Of a stretch of DNA of 37,881 nt, positions 1 to 7,194 are shown in pieces. The stretch is from an uncultured Lachnospiraceae bacterium. Lineage in GTDB: Bacteria > Bacillota > Clostridia > Lachnospirales > Lachnospiraceae. Each line of letters begins with the position of its first letter. The stretch's first letter is position 1. A model generated the notes under the pieces. The model was given only the letters and a program-made list of their open reading frames with translations. It was not told where the DNA came from and searched no databases. Where the stretch lies: assembly GCA_910585605.1 (NCBI GenBank), contig CAJUFL010000035.1:1-37881 (forward strand), written 5' to 3'. A program made the position numbers and the translations under genes.

Positions 1-127
1 CTATGTATATGCTGACTGTAGAATCAGCAGCATGGACATCCCCCTTTGGCAGCAGTACGCCGGCCATGATGCACAGGAACAGTGTGAAACAGCAGCTTAA
101 CCTTAAATACCTCATCTTCCTTCCCAT
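1..127 (-). CDS. Secreted protein, N-terminal fragment (cut by window edge)
   Basis: Only the first 42 or so codons are in the window. The reading frame opens at the ATG at 127 (or the in-frame ATG at 115). It encodes a short basic stretch (MGRKMRYLR) followed by a hydrophobic segment and an AxA-like end (VHAADS), which is a classical Sec signal peptide. GGAGATGGGAAGGAAG lies around the two starts: AAAGGAG is too close for the 127 start and about 12 nt from the 115 start, so the choice is open. The mature protein lies outside the window and its function cannot be called. The fragment is on the same strand as the other surface-protein genes in the first 20 kb. Confidence 0.55.
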   Translation of the reverse strand, partial: MGRKMRYLRLSCCFTLFLCIMAGVLLPKGDVHAADSTVSIYI

Positions 128-261
128 CTCCTTTCATCTTCTGCAGACAGCTTGTGATGCCGCCTGCCTGCGTGCAGCCACAAGATGACCGTCATGCACG
201 CAGTATCCTGGATAAGTGGTTTGGAAAACCCCTTTCCTTCTCCTAACTACAATTCACACTT

Positions 262-291
262 ATTATATCAATTACGACCATGCTCTTTCAG
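262..291 (-). promoter_or_regulatory. Candidate SigA promoter for the truncated secreted-protein gene
   Basis: On the minus strand there is TATAAT at 267-262 with CTGAAA at 291-286, an 18-bp spacer. It lies about 135 bp upstream of the start at 127. The -10 is perfect and the -35 matches 4 of 6, so this is a moderate prediction. The rest of 128-540 holds this promoter and the terminator at 403-452. I see no gene in that stretch. Confidence 0.4.
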
Positions 292-402
292 GCTTATCAC
301 TCGACATCTTTCGACAATTTATCACAAAAATCATTCTCTCTTCCGCCCTGTAAGATATTCAGATGGCCTGTAATCCTTCCCTCGGCAGAGCCTCCATACA
401 AA

Positions 403-452
403 AATCCCCCCAAAGGACAGCCTGAAATTTATCAGCTGCCCTGGAGGGATTT
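403..452 (-). terminator. Rho-independent terminator of the DUF5011-like gene
   Basis: On the minus strand AATCCCTCC-AGGGCAGC pairs with GCTGTCC-TTTGGGGGGATT, and a run of five T follows immediately. It lies about 90 nt past the stop of the surface-protein gene ending at 541. The plus strand has no U-tract after the hairpin, so the element works for minus-strand transcription only. Confidence 0.75.
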
Positions 453-540
453 ATACTGTGTTCTTTTATTCCATTATGCTTCGGTTCCATATTTCCCCGG
501 CAGAAGCTTTCTTCTGCCTGAAAGCGTGATGTCTTTTAAT

Positions 541-1848
541 TCAGTTTCCGGTAACGCCCGGGTCAGATATTTTAGGCACTCCTAAAGAATTAGTTTTAGA
601 ATACGATCTTGGCTTACCATATACATGTGATTTCGCATCTAATAATTCATAACCTTGATCTTTAAATGAATTTTCATCATAATTTTTATTTTTATCAAAG
701 TATACTATATTTATGTAGATTGGTATATAAACACTAGACTTACCATTAGCTATATATATATAAGCTATATTATTAGGTCCATCTTTAACATTATTTTTAT
801 AAAAAGGGGAATAAATTGTAATATCATGAGCTCGATCAAAACTATTTCCATATTCATCTATTGCATTTATTCTCCCAAGATATTTTAAATATTCTGCATT
901 ATCTATCATATTAGAACCCTTTGGTAATATTAGATATTCATAATCATTTTGTATATCAAGCTTTATTTGTGGATTATTTTCAGGCAGATTTCCATCTACT
1001 GCATCTATAACAAACCAGTCTGGATCATTTATAATACGATATAGCTCATTATTTAGTTTTATTACATGCCACTCCCAATCATTATCCCCTACAATAGGTT
1101 CTGGAAGTTCTTTAAATACATATGGTTTCTCAGTAGTAGGAGTTTCAGTAGTTACTTTCTCTGTAGTTAAATTCTCAGTAGTAACCTCCTTTGTTGTTGG
1201 CACTTCTGTAATATCATTTTGCGTTGTTGTTATTTCTGTTGTTGTAATAACTGGTTCTTTCTTCTTTGCACTTATTACCTTTACTTTTCTTGTCTTACTA
1301 GCTTTATTCCCTGCTTGATCTGTTACTGTATATGTTATTTTATATGTTCCTGTACTTGTGAATTTTGTCTTTTTATTATTCTTTACTGCTTTTGCTATTT
1401 TTGAATAGCTTTTCTTTCCTTTTTTTACTGTTACTTTTATCTTTTTTGTTACATTTCCATCTCTATTATCTTTTGCTGTTGCTTTTGGTATTTTTACTGT
1501 CTTATTTATTTCTACTTCCATTGTATTTTTACCACTTAGCTTTATTACTGGTTTTTTTGTATCCATTTTAGTTGTTTTTGCTTCTACTACATATACATTT
1601 GGTTCTATAACTTTTGTATTAACTATTTTTGGTGATGCTGCTACTAATGATAAGCCAAGCGCACATGCTACGACTGGTTTAAATTGTTTAAAGACTGGTA
1701 TATTTATCTCTACTTCTTCTTCATCATATCCGCAAAATTCAAATCTTTCTTCATCTTCTTCTATCTTTTCGATTTCAACATCTGATATTTCTCCTTCTTT
1801 TATTACTTCTAAATTTCCTTTATTCTTTCCTAATACTCTTCTCTTCAT
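541..1848 (-). CDS. Cell-surface protein with DUF5011-like Ig domain
   Basis: 435 aa, start supported by GGAG seven nt before the ATG. An unusually long charged N-terminus (residues 1-60, very rich in Glu/Asp) precedes one hydrophobic segment (about 58-72, VVACALGLSLVAA). Residues about 97-190 look like a DUF5011/HYR-type Ig-like domain: DTKKPVIKLSG, then AKDNRDGNVT, and ending GTYKITYTVTDQAGNKASKTRKV. A Thr/Glu-rich linker (TTEK/TTEV repeats, about 200-240) leads to a C-terminal region of about 190 residues that I do not recognise. The linker resembles that of the ChW-repeat protein at 7195-9198. No LPXTG sorting signal is seen. The gene is visibly more AT-rich than its neighbours, which may mean separate acquisition. 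A surface or adhesive role is inferred from domain type only. Confidence 0.8.
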   Translation of the reverse strand: MKRRVLGKNKGNLEVIKEGEISDVEIEKIEEDEERFEFCGYDEEEVEINIPVFKQFKPVVACALGLSLVAASPKIVNTKVIEPNVYVVEAKTTKMDTKKPVIKLSGKNTMEVEINKTVKIPKATAKDNRDGNVTKKIKVTVKKGKKSYSKIAKAVKNNKKTKFTSTGTYKITYTVTDQAGNKASKTRKVKVISAKKKEPVITTTEITTTQNDITEVPTTKEVTTENLTTEKVTTETPTTEKPYVFKELPEPIVGDNDWEWHVIKLNNELYRIINDPDWFVIDAVDGNLPENNPQIKLDIQNDYEYLILPKGSNMIDNAEYLKYLGRINAIDEYGNSFDRAHDITIYSPFYKNNVKDGPNNIAYIYIANGKSSVYIPIYINIVYFDKNKNYDENSFKDQGYELLDAKSHVYGKPRSYSKTNSLGVPKISDPGVTGN

Positions 1849-1880
1849 ACGGATTCTCCATTCTTCCTGATATACTCATA

Positions 1881-1910
1881 GGTAATTGCGAAACTCCCTG
1901 TTTCTTTACC
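1881..1910. repeat. Dispersed repeat end (GGYAATTGCGAAACT...TTACC)
   Basis: This 30-bp stretch matches the right arm of the nested inverted repeat at 22919-23055 (read on the minus strand) at about 24 of 30 positions, and also matches its left arm (ATTGCGAAACTCYCTRTTTCT, 19 of 21). It lies just upstream of the DUF5011-like gene. It may be a solitary end of a MITE-like element; no second arm is seen nearby. Confidence 0.5.
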
Positions 1911-2000
1911 ATTCCCTATTTGTATATTTTCCCATAATGGGTACATCATTTCAATCGAATGGCACCAAAAGCCAGCATCCGGCATGAAAAAGAAAAAAAC

Positions 2001-2939
2001 TCAATAATCCTGATATTCCACGGAACCGTCTGAATAAGTAATAATATAAAATCCATGTCCCGAACCGTCACAGTCATCTACCTTCTGTCTGGAGACGACG
2101 GTCTTTCCCCTCGGTTTGGAACCCTGTACCATTTCCTGTGCCACAGCTTCCTTTATAATTTCCTCTTTTACTGCCTTTCTGCTCTCCTCTTTTCCGTCGA
2201 CATAAGTAACCTGATAGGTAACCCTTTTTTCTCCGTCAGCCCCTTCCCGGATAATCTGGCTGGTGCCTGCCAGCATACTGGCAGAATATGTGATATTGGT
2301 TTCAAATGCAATGGGTTCTGTCTCCACTATTTCCCTGATTTCTACACGTTTTACAACTATTTTTGCCCCATCCTGAAGGTCCGCTGATTTTTTCGGCGTT
2401 ACACGGTCTAATTCACCCATAATAATTCTCTGTTCCTCTAACAGCTCCTGTACGGTATGTGCCTGCGTCAGGCAGTCTTTCCTCTTTCCATCCGCAACAA
2501 GGGTAACTGCCATACGGTGTGCCACGGATATCTTCATTCCGTCTGTCAGATAAGCCTGTGGACTGTGATTGATGTAATCGTTCTCCACAAGCTGCACACC
2601 TGCCTCATCCAGGGCATCCTGTACCGTCCCACCTGTCATCCTGACTGCCCATGTCCTCTCATCCGTCTCTATCCTCACATCCGCATACCGTTTAATCCAG
2701 ATTCCCATTTCACCAGCAGTAATGCTGGTGTCTAACGACGGGCTGATCTGATCACGGTCTTCTGTGGAAATCCCTGCATCCGCAAGCAGTTTCCTTACTG
2801 TCTGCCCTTGCCTTGCCTCCAAAACAGTCTGCGTATTCCCATCATATATATTTATTCTTATGGTATCACTATCACAGCCGTTTAATAAGATGCTGCAAAA
2901 TATAAATGTTATAATCCATATGCCTGCTTTCCATCTCAT
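2001..2939 (-). CDS. YabE-like lipoprotein with DUF348 repeats and a G5 domain
   Basis: 312 aa. The N-terminus is a lipoprotein signal (IFCSILLNGC, lipobox Cys at about 22). Three DUF348 (ubiquitin-like) modules follow at about 27-83, 86-140 and 143-197, each with the T(V)xxLLxxAGI-type core (TVRKLLADAGI, TVQDALDEAGV, TVQELLEEQRI). A G5 domain occupies about 200-275 (ending QEMVQGSKPRGKTVV). Known Firmicutes relatives such as YabE carry a catalytic 3D/RlpA-like domain after G5. Here the protein ends with a short GYSDGSVEYQDY-type tail instead, so it is probably a non-catalytic peptidoglycan or glycan-binding lipoprotein. It lies 94 bp after the O-acylation operon on the same strand. Confidence 0.88.
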   Translation of the reverse strand: MRWKAGIWIITFIFCSILLNGCDSDTIRINIYDGNTQTVLEARQGQTVRKLLADAGISTEDRDQISPSLDTSITAGEMGIWIKRYADVRIETDERTWAVRMTGGTVQDALDEAGVQLVENDYINHSPQAYLTDGMKISVAHRMAVTLVADGKRKDCLTQAHTVQELLEEQRIIMGELDRVTPKKSADLQDGAKIVVKRVEIREIVETEPIAFETNITYSASMLAGTSQIIREGADGEKRVTYQVTYVDGKEESRKAVKEEIIKEAVAQEMVQGSKPRGKTVVSRQKVDDCDGSGHGFYIITYSDGSVEYQDY

Positions 2940-2968
2940 ATCCCTAGTCCCTCTTCCATAAATAGTTT

Positions 2969-2997
2969 ATCCTGCTTTATCCTGCTTTATCCTGCCG
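2969..2997. repeat. Short tandem repeat TTATCCTGCT
   Basis: Three nearly perfect tandem copies of a 10-bp unit (TTATCCTGCT) lie in the 94-bp gap between the AlgJ-like gene and the YabE-like gene. This is too short to call a known element. It could vary in copy number by slippage and so alter the YabE leader. Confidence 0.5.
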
Positions 2998-3033
2998 TTT
3001 TATCGCTGTATTTCCATTTTATATGGTATCTTT

Positions 3034-4470
3034 CTATGTTCCGATAGCCGTTGCCTCCGGTAATTGTCTGATATCAAAAACAGCTGTCTTAACACATTTT
3101 ATGCCTTTAGCATTTTCCGTTAAAACATCTATCTGTACCGTGCCTGCCGGAAATTGTTCCTTTTTCATATACAGCACATACCCATAATCCGAGCTCTCAT
3201 CAGAAACGGTAAATGCTTCATATTCTTTTGCCTGCCCGTCTTTTGTCATCCGGATATAAACCCTCGTTTCCGGTAAAAAACTCTCATCCAGTATTCCCCT
3301 GATTTCCAGGCAGGATACATCATACTCTGACTCTTTTACCTCCAGGGTCGTAGCCGTCTCAACAGCTTCTGCATTTTCTGCGGGCATAACCTCCGTTCCT
3401 GTCATAATCGGGGGATCTACTGCAAAATCATCCACATTGCGTTCCACCTTTTCCATAATGACATATTCCGGATGATAACGTTCCAGATACTGTTCCAGAT
3501 TATACGGTGTCCCTTTTGAAAAATACGCCTTCTCAAATGTATCCGCCATCAGCGGAAGCAGCGTATTGCCAAAGGAGTCACGGAACATAAGCAGGCGCCC
3601 CGTCCCTGCGGGATTCTCCGTCTCAATCCAAACGTCTTCCACGCTTGACGTATCCGTCACATACTGATATGTGTATTCTTTCTGGTATGTATAATTCCAC
3701 TCCGGTGCAAAGGAAAGCGGATATATCATTAGATTCAGGTCACCATATTCGTCCCTTGTCCGGATATTTTCAACCGTTTCATACGTCTCATGTGCCAGTT
3801 TGAAATAATCCAGCATCGCGTCATATGCCAGTACAGCGCCCTTCCGGTTCCAGTGGGAGTCCCTTTTCAAATAAAGGATTTCCTTTTCCCTTTCAAATAC
3901 CGCAAACAAATCTGCATACGGAATCTCCCTTTTGACCAGTTCTTTTTTAAGATATGTCATATTTTTTTCCTGACTGATTTTTCTTCTGTAATAATATGGC
4001 ATATGTTTCCCATACAGGGAATTCTTATTCGGTGCCACAGTAAGCAGGAATTCTGCCCCGTTTTCTTCTACTTTTTTCTGAATCAGCGACAAATTGTTCC
4101 CCGCATTCCAAATCCCTTTTTCCGAAAGGGTCCGTTCCCCGAGATAATCCTTCAGGGTAGAAGCATAGTACAGCCAGCCATCAGAACCAGTAATCACGGT
4201 ATCCATGTTGGAAACTCCGAATGCCCTGCTCTGTATAACAGAATCTGCCATTACAAACACTTGCCGGAAAGCAAAATGATCTTCAAAATATGCACCTAAT
4301 TCTGCAAGGTATTCCTGATTCCACGAATCATTTTCCCAAAATTCCGGAAACCCGGCCAGCGCCCTGTTTTCCGTCGTTGCACTCGTAGCTGCAACAGTCA
4401 TTCCCGCAAAAGGCAGTATGCAGATTAACAGACAGATTATGATATATAATATGTTCTCAACCTTTCCCAT
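3034..4470 (-). CDS. AlgJ/AlgX-like (DHHW family) SGNH-type acetyltransferase accessory protein
   Basis: 478 aa from the ATG at 4470. That start has GGAGG ten nt upstream; an in-frame GTG at 4494 overlaps the preceding stop but has no better site. One N-terminal membrane segment (about 6-25) exports the rest. The candidate catalytic set of the AlgX/AlgJ/DHHW family is present: Asp204 and His206 in RDSHWN and Ser299 in FRDSFGN. The C-terminal 120 residues look like a beta-rich accessory region. In alginate-type systems an MBOAT protein passes acyl groups across the membrane and the AlgJ/AlgX partner transfers them to polysaccharide. The gene follows its MBOAT partner directly, which supports that role. 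The glycan acceptor is unknown. Confidence 0.85.
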   Translation of the reverse strand: MGKVENILYIIICLLICILPFAGMTVAATSATTENRALAGFPEFWENDSWNQEYLAELGAYFEDHFAFRQVFVMADSVIQSRAFGVSNMDTVITGSDGWLYYASTLKDYLGERTLSEKGIWNAGNNLSLIQKKVEENGAEFLLTVAPNKNSLYGKHMPYYYRRKISQEKNMTYLKKELVKREIPYADLFAVFEREKEILYLKRDSHWNRKGAVLAYDAMLDYFKLAHETYETVENIRTRDEYGDLNLMIYPLSFAPEWNYTYQKEYTYQYVTDTSSVEDVWIETENPAGTGRLLMFRDSFGNTLLPLMADTFEKAYFSKGTPYNLEQYLERYHPEYVIMEKVERNVDDFAVDPPIMTGTEVMPAENAEAVETATTLEVKESEYDVSCLEIRGILDESFLPETRVYIRMTKDGQAKEYEAFTVSDESSDYGYVLYMKKEQFPAGTVQIDVLTENAKGIKCVKTAVFDIRQLPEATAIGT

Positions 4471-4493
4471 AACAACGGTTCCTCCAAAACACA

Positions 4494-5912
4494 CTAAAAC
4501 CTAAAATAGATAAACGGATTATAGGTACTGCCTGATAAACGGAACATACACCAGACCAGCAAAATGACTGAACCTGTGTTAAGCAAAGACCGCATCACGC
4601 TTATATCCGCTTTGCTGTCATCATTTATTTTTTCCCTGATAAAGTCTGATAATCTATGGATGGGTGCGGAACCAACCACCGCTGCAGTAAACATGACAAT
4701 AAAATAAGGAGTCAGCTGCTGCCATGCAAAGCTGACCGTCTCTGCTGTCGCCCAAAATCCGGTAAACATCTGCCTGATATAATACATTCCCTGTGAAACC
4801 GTATCTGCACGGAACATCACAAATCCCACACATACCAGTAGCACTGTATAAATACGTCCAATCCACTCAGGAAGCTTACGGACCACCGGCAGACACTCCT
4901 CCAATAACAGTAAAAACCCATGGTAAATCCCCCACAGTATGAAAGTCCAGTCTGCCCCATGCCACAAACCAGTCAGGAAAAAGACCACCATACGGTTTAT
5001 GACGGTAAGAAACTTCCCGTTCCGGTTACCACCTAATGGAATATAGACATATTCCTTAAACCATTCCGACAGCGATATATGCCACCGCCTCCAGAAGTCC
5101 TGTATACTGACCGCCCCATACGGATACTGGAAATTTTCACGAAACCGGAAGCCGAACATATTGCCCAGCCCAACCGCCATATCACTATAACCACTGAAAT
5201 CATAGTAAATCTGCATTAGATAGGCTGCGGCTCCAATCCATGCAGTCACTGCATTTATATGGCTGTATTCTGCTCCGAAAACGGAATCCGCCACGGTTCC
5301 CATGGCATTGGCAATCAGCACCTTCTTTGCCAGCCCGCAGATAAACCGCCTAAGTCCCGCTGCCGCCTGTCTGGACGAACACTTTCTGTTTTCAAGGGAA
5401 ACGCTGATATCCCTGTATTTTACGATCGGTCCGGCAATCAGCTGTGGAAAAAAACAGATATAAAGAAGCACCTTCGGGAAGCTCTTTTGTACATCTACTT
5501 TGCCTGCATATACATCAATTATGTAAGAAACTGCCTGAAACGTAAAAAAAGAGATTCCTACAGGCAGTAAAATCTCCGGACAGCTTATATTTTTCTGAAA
5601 TATCCTGTTAACTGTATCCACAAAAAATGCCGCATACTTGTAAAATCCCAGCATACCAAGATTCGCCAGAACCCCCAGAAGTAATACTGCCTTTTTCCCT
5701 TTTCTCATATGGGATATCAGTAAAGCTGCCCCATAATTTATAAATGCACAAAGAACCATCAGCAGCACATAAACCGGCTCCCCATATGCATAAAACAAAA
5801 GGCTTGCAATAATCAGCAGTCCGTTTTTAGCCTTAAGTGAAGGCATAATCCAGTACAAAATATATGTAACAGGCAGAAAAACACATAAAAAAACCAGTGA
5901 ACTGAATATCAT
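4494..5912 (-). CDS. MBOAT family O-acyltransferase (AlgI/DltB-like)
   Basis: 472 aa, polytopic with about ten membrane segments. It has the MBOAT signature: the RRWHISLSEWFKEYVYIPLGG stretch (about 275-295) and the invariant His318 in GLWHGADWTFILWGIYHG, with His331 further on. Length and order match AlgI-type enzymes, which move an acyl group from a cytoplasmic donor to the outer face. Its start overlaps the stop of the upstream transglutaminase-like gene by 4 nt (ATGA), and its stop abuts the AlgJ-like gene, so the three are translationally coupled. The acceptor (exopolysaccharide, teichoic acid or peptidoglycan) cannot be read from sequence. Confidence 0.93.
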   Translation of the reverse strand: MIFSSLVFLCVFLPVTYILYWIMPSLKAKNGLLIIASLLFYAYGEPVYVLLMVLCAFINYGAALLISHMRKGKKAVLLLGVLANLGMLGFYKYAAFFVDTVNRIFQKNISCPEILLPVGISFFTFQAVSYIIDVYAGKVDVQKSFPKVLLYICFFPQLIAGPIVKYRDISVSLENRKCSSRQAAAGLRRFICGLAKKVLIANAMGTVADSVFGAEYSHINAVTAWIGAAAYLMQIYYDFSGYSDMAVGLGNMFGFRFRENFQYPYGAVSIQDFWRRWHISLSEWFKEYVYIPLGGNRNGKFLTVINRMVVFFLTGLWHGADWTFILWGIYHGFLLLLEECLPVVRKLPEWIGRIYTVLLVCVGFVMFRADTVSQGMYYIRQMFTGFWATAETVSFAWQQLTPYFIVMFTAAVVGSAPIHRLSDFIREKINDDSKADISVMRSLLNTGSVILLVWCMFRLSGSTYNPFIYFRF

Positions 5913-6790
5913 TTCCAGTATACCTTCCCATTTTTGACAGTTATCTTACATCTTCTTGTGACTGACGTTACACATGGAGTCTTACGCTTCATATAAGAAT
6001 CTACTCCGTTCATCTCCATATCCGGATCACAGGCATACCATTTTCCGTCCTTTTTTACCTCCGTCCAGCCATGAGGCGTCATGCCACCGCTGTATCCTGA
6101 AATCTTGCCAACCACGACCCTGGTATCATATCCCAGCACTCTTGCAATATAAGCAAAACAAGCCGCATACCGGTGGCAGTTCCCTTCCTTGTTCTTAAAC
6201 ATTTCACGGGCAAACTTATCCATATGCTTTGCCTTGGGATACAGATTGATATAGGTTCTTTTATAGGAATAGTGCCTGGATAAATAGTAATAGCACTTTT
6301 TTAATTTTTTGCTTTTGGAATCCGTGGTTTTTGTATGTGCACGTACAAATTTTACTGCCAGCTTCGTCGTCTTATCATTTACCCTGACACCTGTACTGTC
6401 AACATAAAAATAACCTTCTTCTTTATTCCCGACAATCTTATTCTTTTCCAGAACTCCCTTATTGCAATAGTACACCCGGGAATTTCCGCCATAAGAAATG
6501 TCTACAAATCTCTCCTCAGGACATATTGCCCCGTCCCCTATCCTGTTAAAATAATACACCCTGCTGTCCTTTGTACCAGGCTTTACCACCCGATACGTAT
6601 TCCCCTCTGTTTTTATGCACACGTAAACGTCCTGCATCACACTGTCATTGCACATTCCGGTTAAGATACCGTTATTTTCCGTAATCTGATAGTTGTCAGC
6701 TGCGTATACATTTAATTTAGACACTGTGCACAAACTAAATATCAATATGAAACCCAAAATTACATTTTTTCTTATGTTGTTCGTGTTCAT
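5909..6790 (-). CDS. Secreted transglutaminase-like cysteine hydrolase
   Basis: 293 aa from the ATG at 6790, chosen because AGAGGG lies six nt upstream and the N-terminus then forms a clean signal peptide (NVILGFILIFSLC...VYAAD). An upstream in-frame ATG at 6835 would add 15 residues before it. The C-terminal half holds the transglutaminase-core triad: Cys205 (KEGNCHRYA), His240 (TPHGWTEV) and Asp255 (YACDPDMEM). Residues about 45-130 contain repeated Tyr/Gly modules (VYYFNRIGDG, VYYCNKGV, GYFYVDSTGV) like choline-binding or KxYx-type wall repeats. It is the first gene of the O-acylation operon. A peptidase or crosslinking role on the cell surface is inferred. A transglutaminase with an MBOAT/AlgJ pair is an unusual grouping. 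Confidence 0.85.
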   Translation of the reverse strand: MNTNNIRKNVILGFILIFSLCTVSKLNVYAADNYQITENNGILTGMCNDSVMQDVYVCIKTEGNTYRVVKPGTKDSRVYYFNRIGDGAICPEERFVDISYGGNSRVYYCNKGVLEKNKIVGNKEEGYFYVDSTGVRVNDKTTKLAVKFVRAHTKTTDSKSKKLKKCYYYLSRHYSYKRTYINLYPKAKHMDKFAREMFKNKEGNCHRYAACFAYIARVLGYDTRVVVGKISGYSGGMTPHGWTEVKKDGKWYACDPDMEMNGVDSYMKRKTPCVTSVTRRCKITVKNGKVYWK

Positions 6791-6865
6791 AATTATCCCT
6801 CTTTTCACATGAATAAATTTTATAACGAATATCAACTTCTTAAATTTCTCTTAAGAAACAATTGT

Positions 6866-6894
6866 ATTATAATAATTTTTTCCCGTTTCGTCAA
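6866..6894 (-). promoter_or_regulatory. SigA promoter of the transglutaminase-MBOAT-AlgJ operon
   Basis: The minus strand has TTGACG (6894-6889), a 17-bp spacer and a perfect TATAAT (6871-6866). Transcription would start near 6859, leaving a leader of about 70 nt before the ATG at 6790. It is the only strong promoter seen before the three overlapping genes. Confidence 0.75.
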
Positions 6895-6957
6895 TGCTTA
6901 AACAATCTAAGATTTCCTGTTTTACATTTATATGTCTGCAATGCCAGAAAAGAACCT

Positions 6958-7020
6958 GTCAGATTATTATTTAAGCATGGCTATTTTCTCACAAATTATA
7001 TAGATATTCAATAATCTGAC
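6958..7020. repeat. Perfect 11-bp inverted repeat with 41-nt spacer
   Basis: GTCAGATTATT (6958-6968) is exactly mirrored by AATAATCTGAC (7010-7020). It lies about 64 bp upstream of the -35 box of the O-acylation operon and downstream of the terminator at 7104-7150. It could be a looped operator, the footprint of a small insertion, or chance. No T-run follows, so it is not a terminator. Confidence 0.5.
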
Positions 7021-7103
7021 ATGAATAGACAAAATGTGACACCGATAGAGGGGGGTAGACGTATAAACAATCTCTCATTTACAAATCCTCTGCACCAATA
7101 CAC

Positions 7104-7150
7104 AAAAGCAGAGCAATTCTAACATATTTAACGAATTGCTCCTGCTTTTT
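7104..7150 (-). terminator. Terminator of the ChW-repeat hydrolase gene
   Basis: AAAAGCAGGAGCAATTC pairs with GAATTGCTCTGCTTTT (minus strand), with one bulged base and a 13-nt loop, and is followed by TTTTGTGTATT. It lies 45 nt past the stop at 7195. The plus strand also ends in T6, so it could work both ways, but no plus-strand gene runs into it. Confidence 0.75.
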
Positions 7151-7194
7151 TCATTCAACTGACCAATAATTACTTCCCATATATTAAAAAGTAT

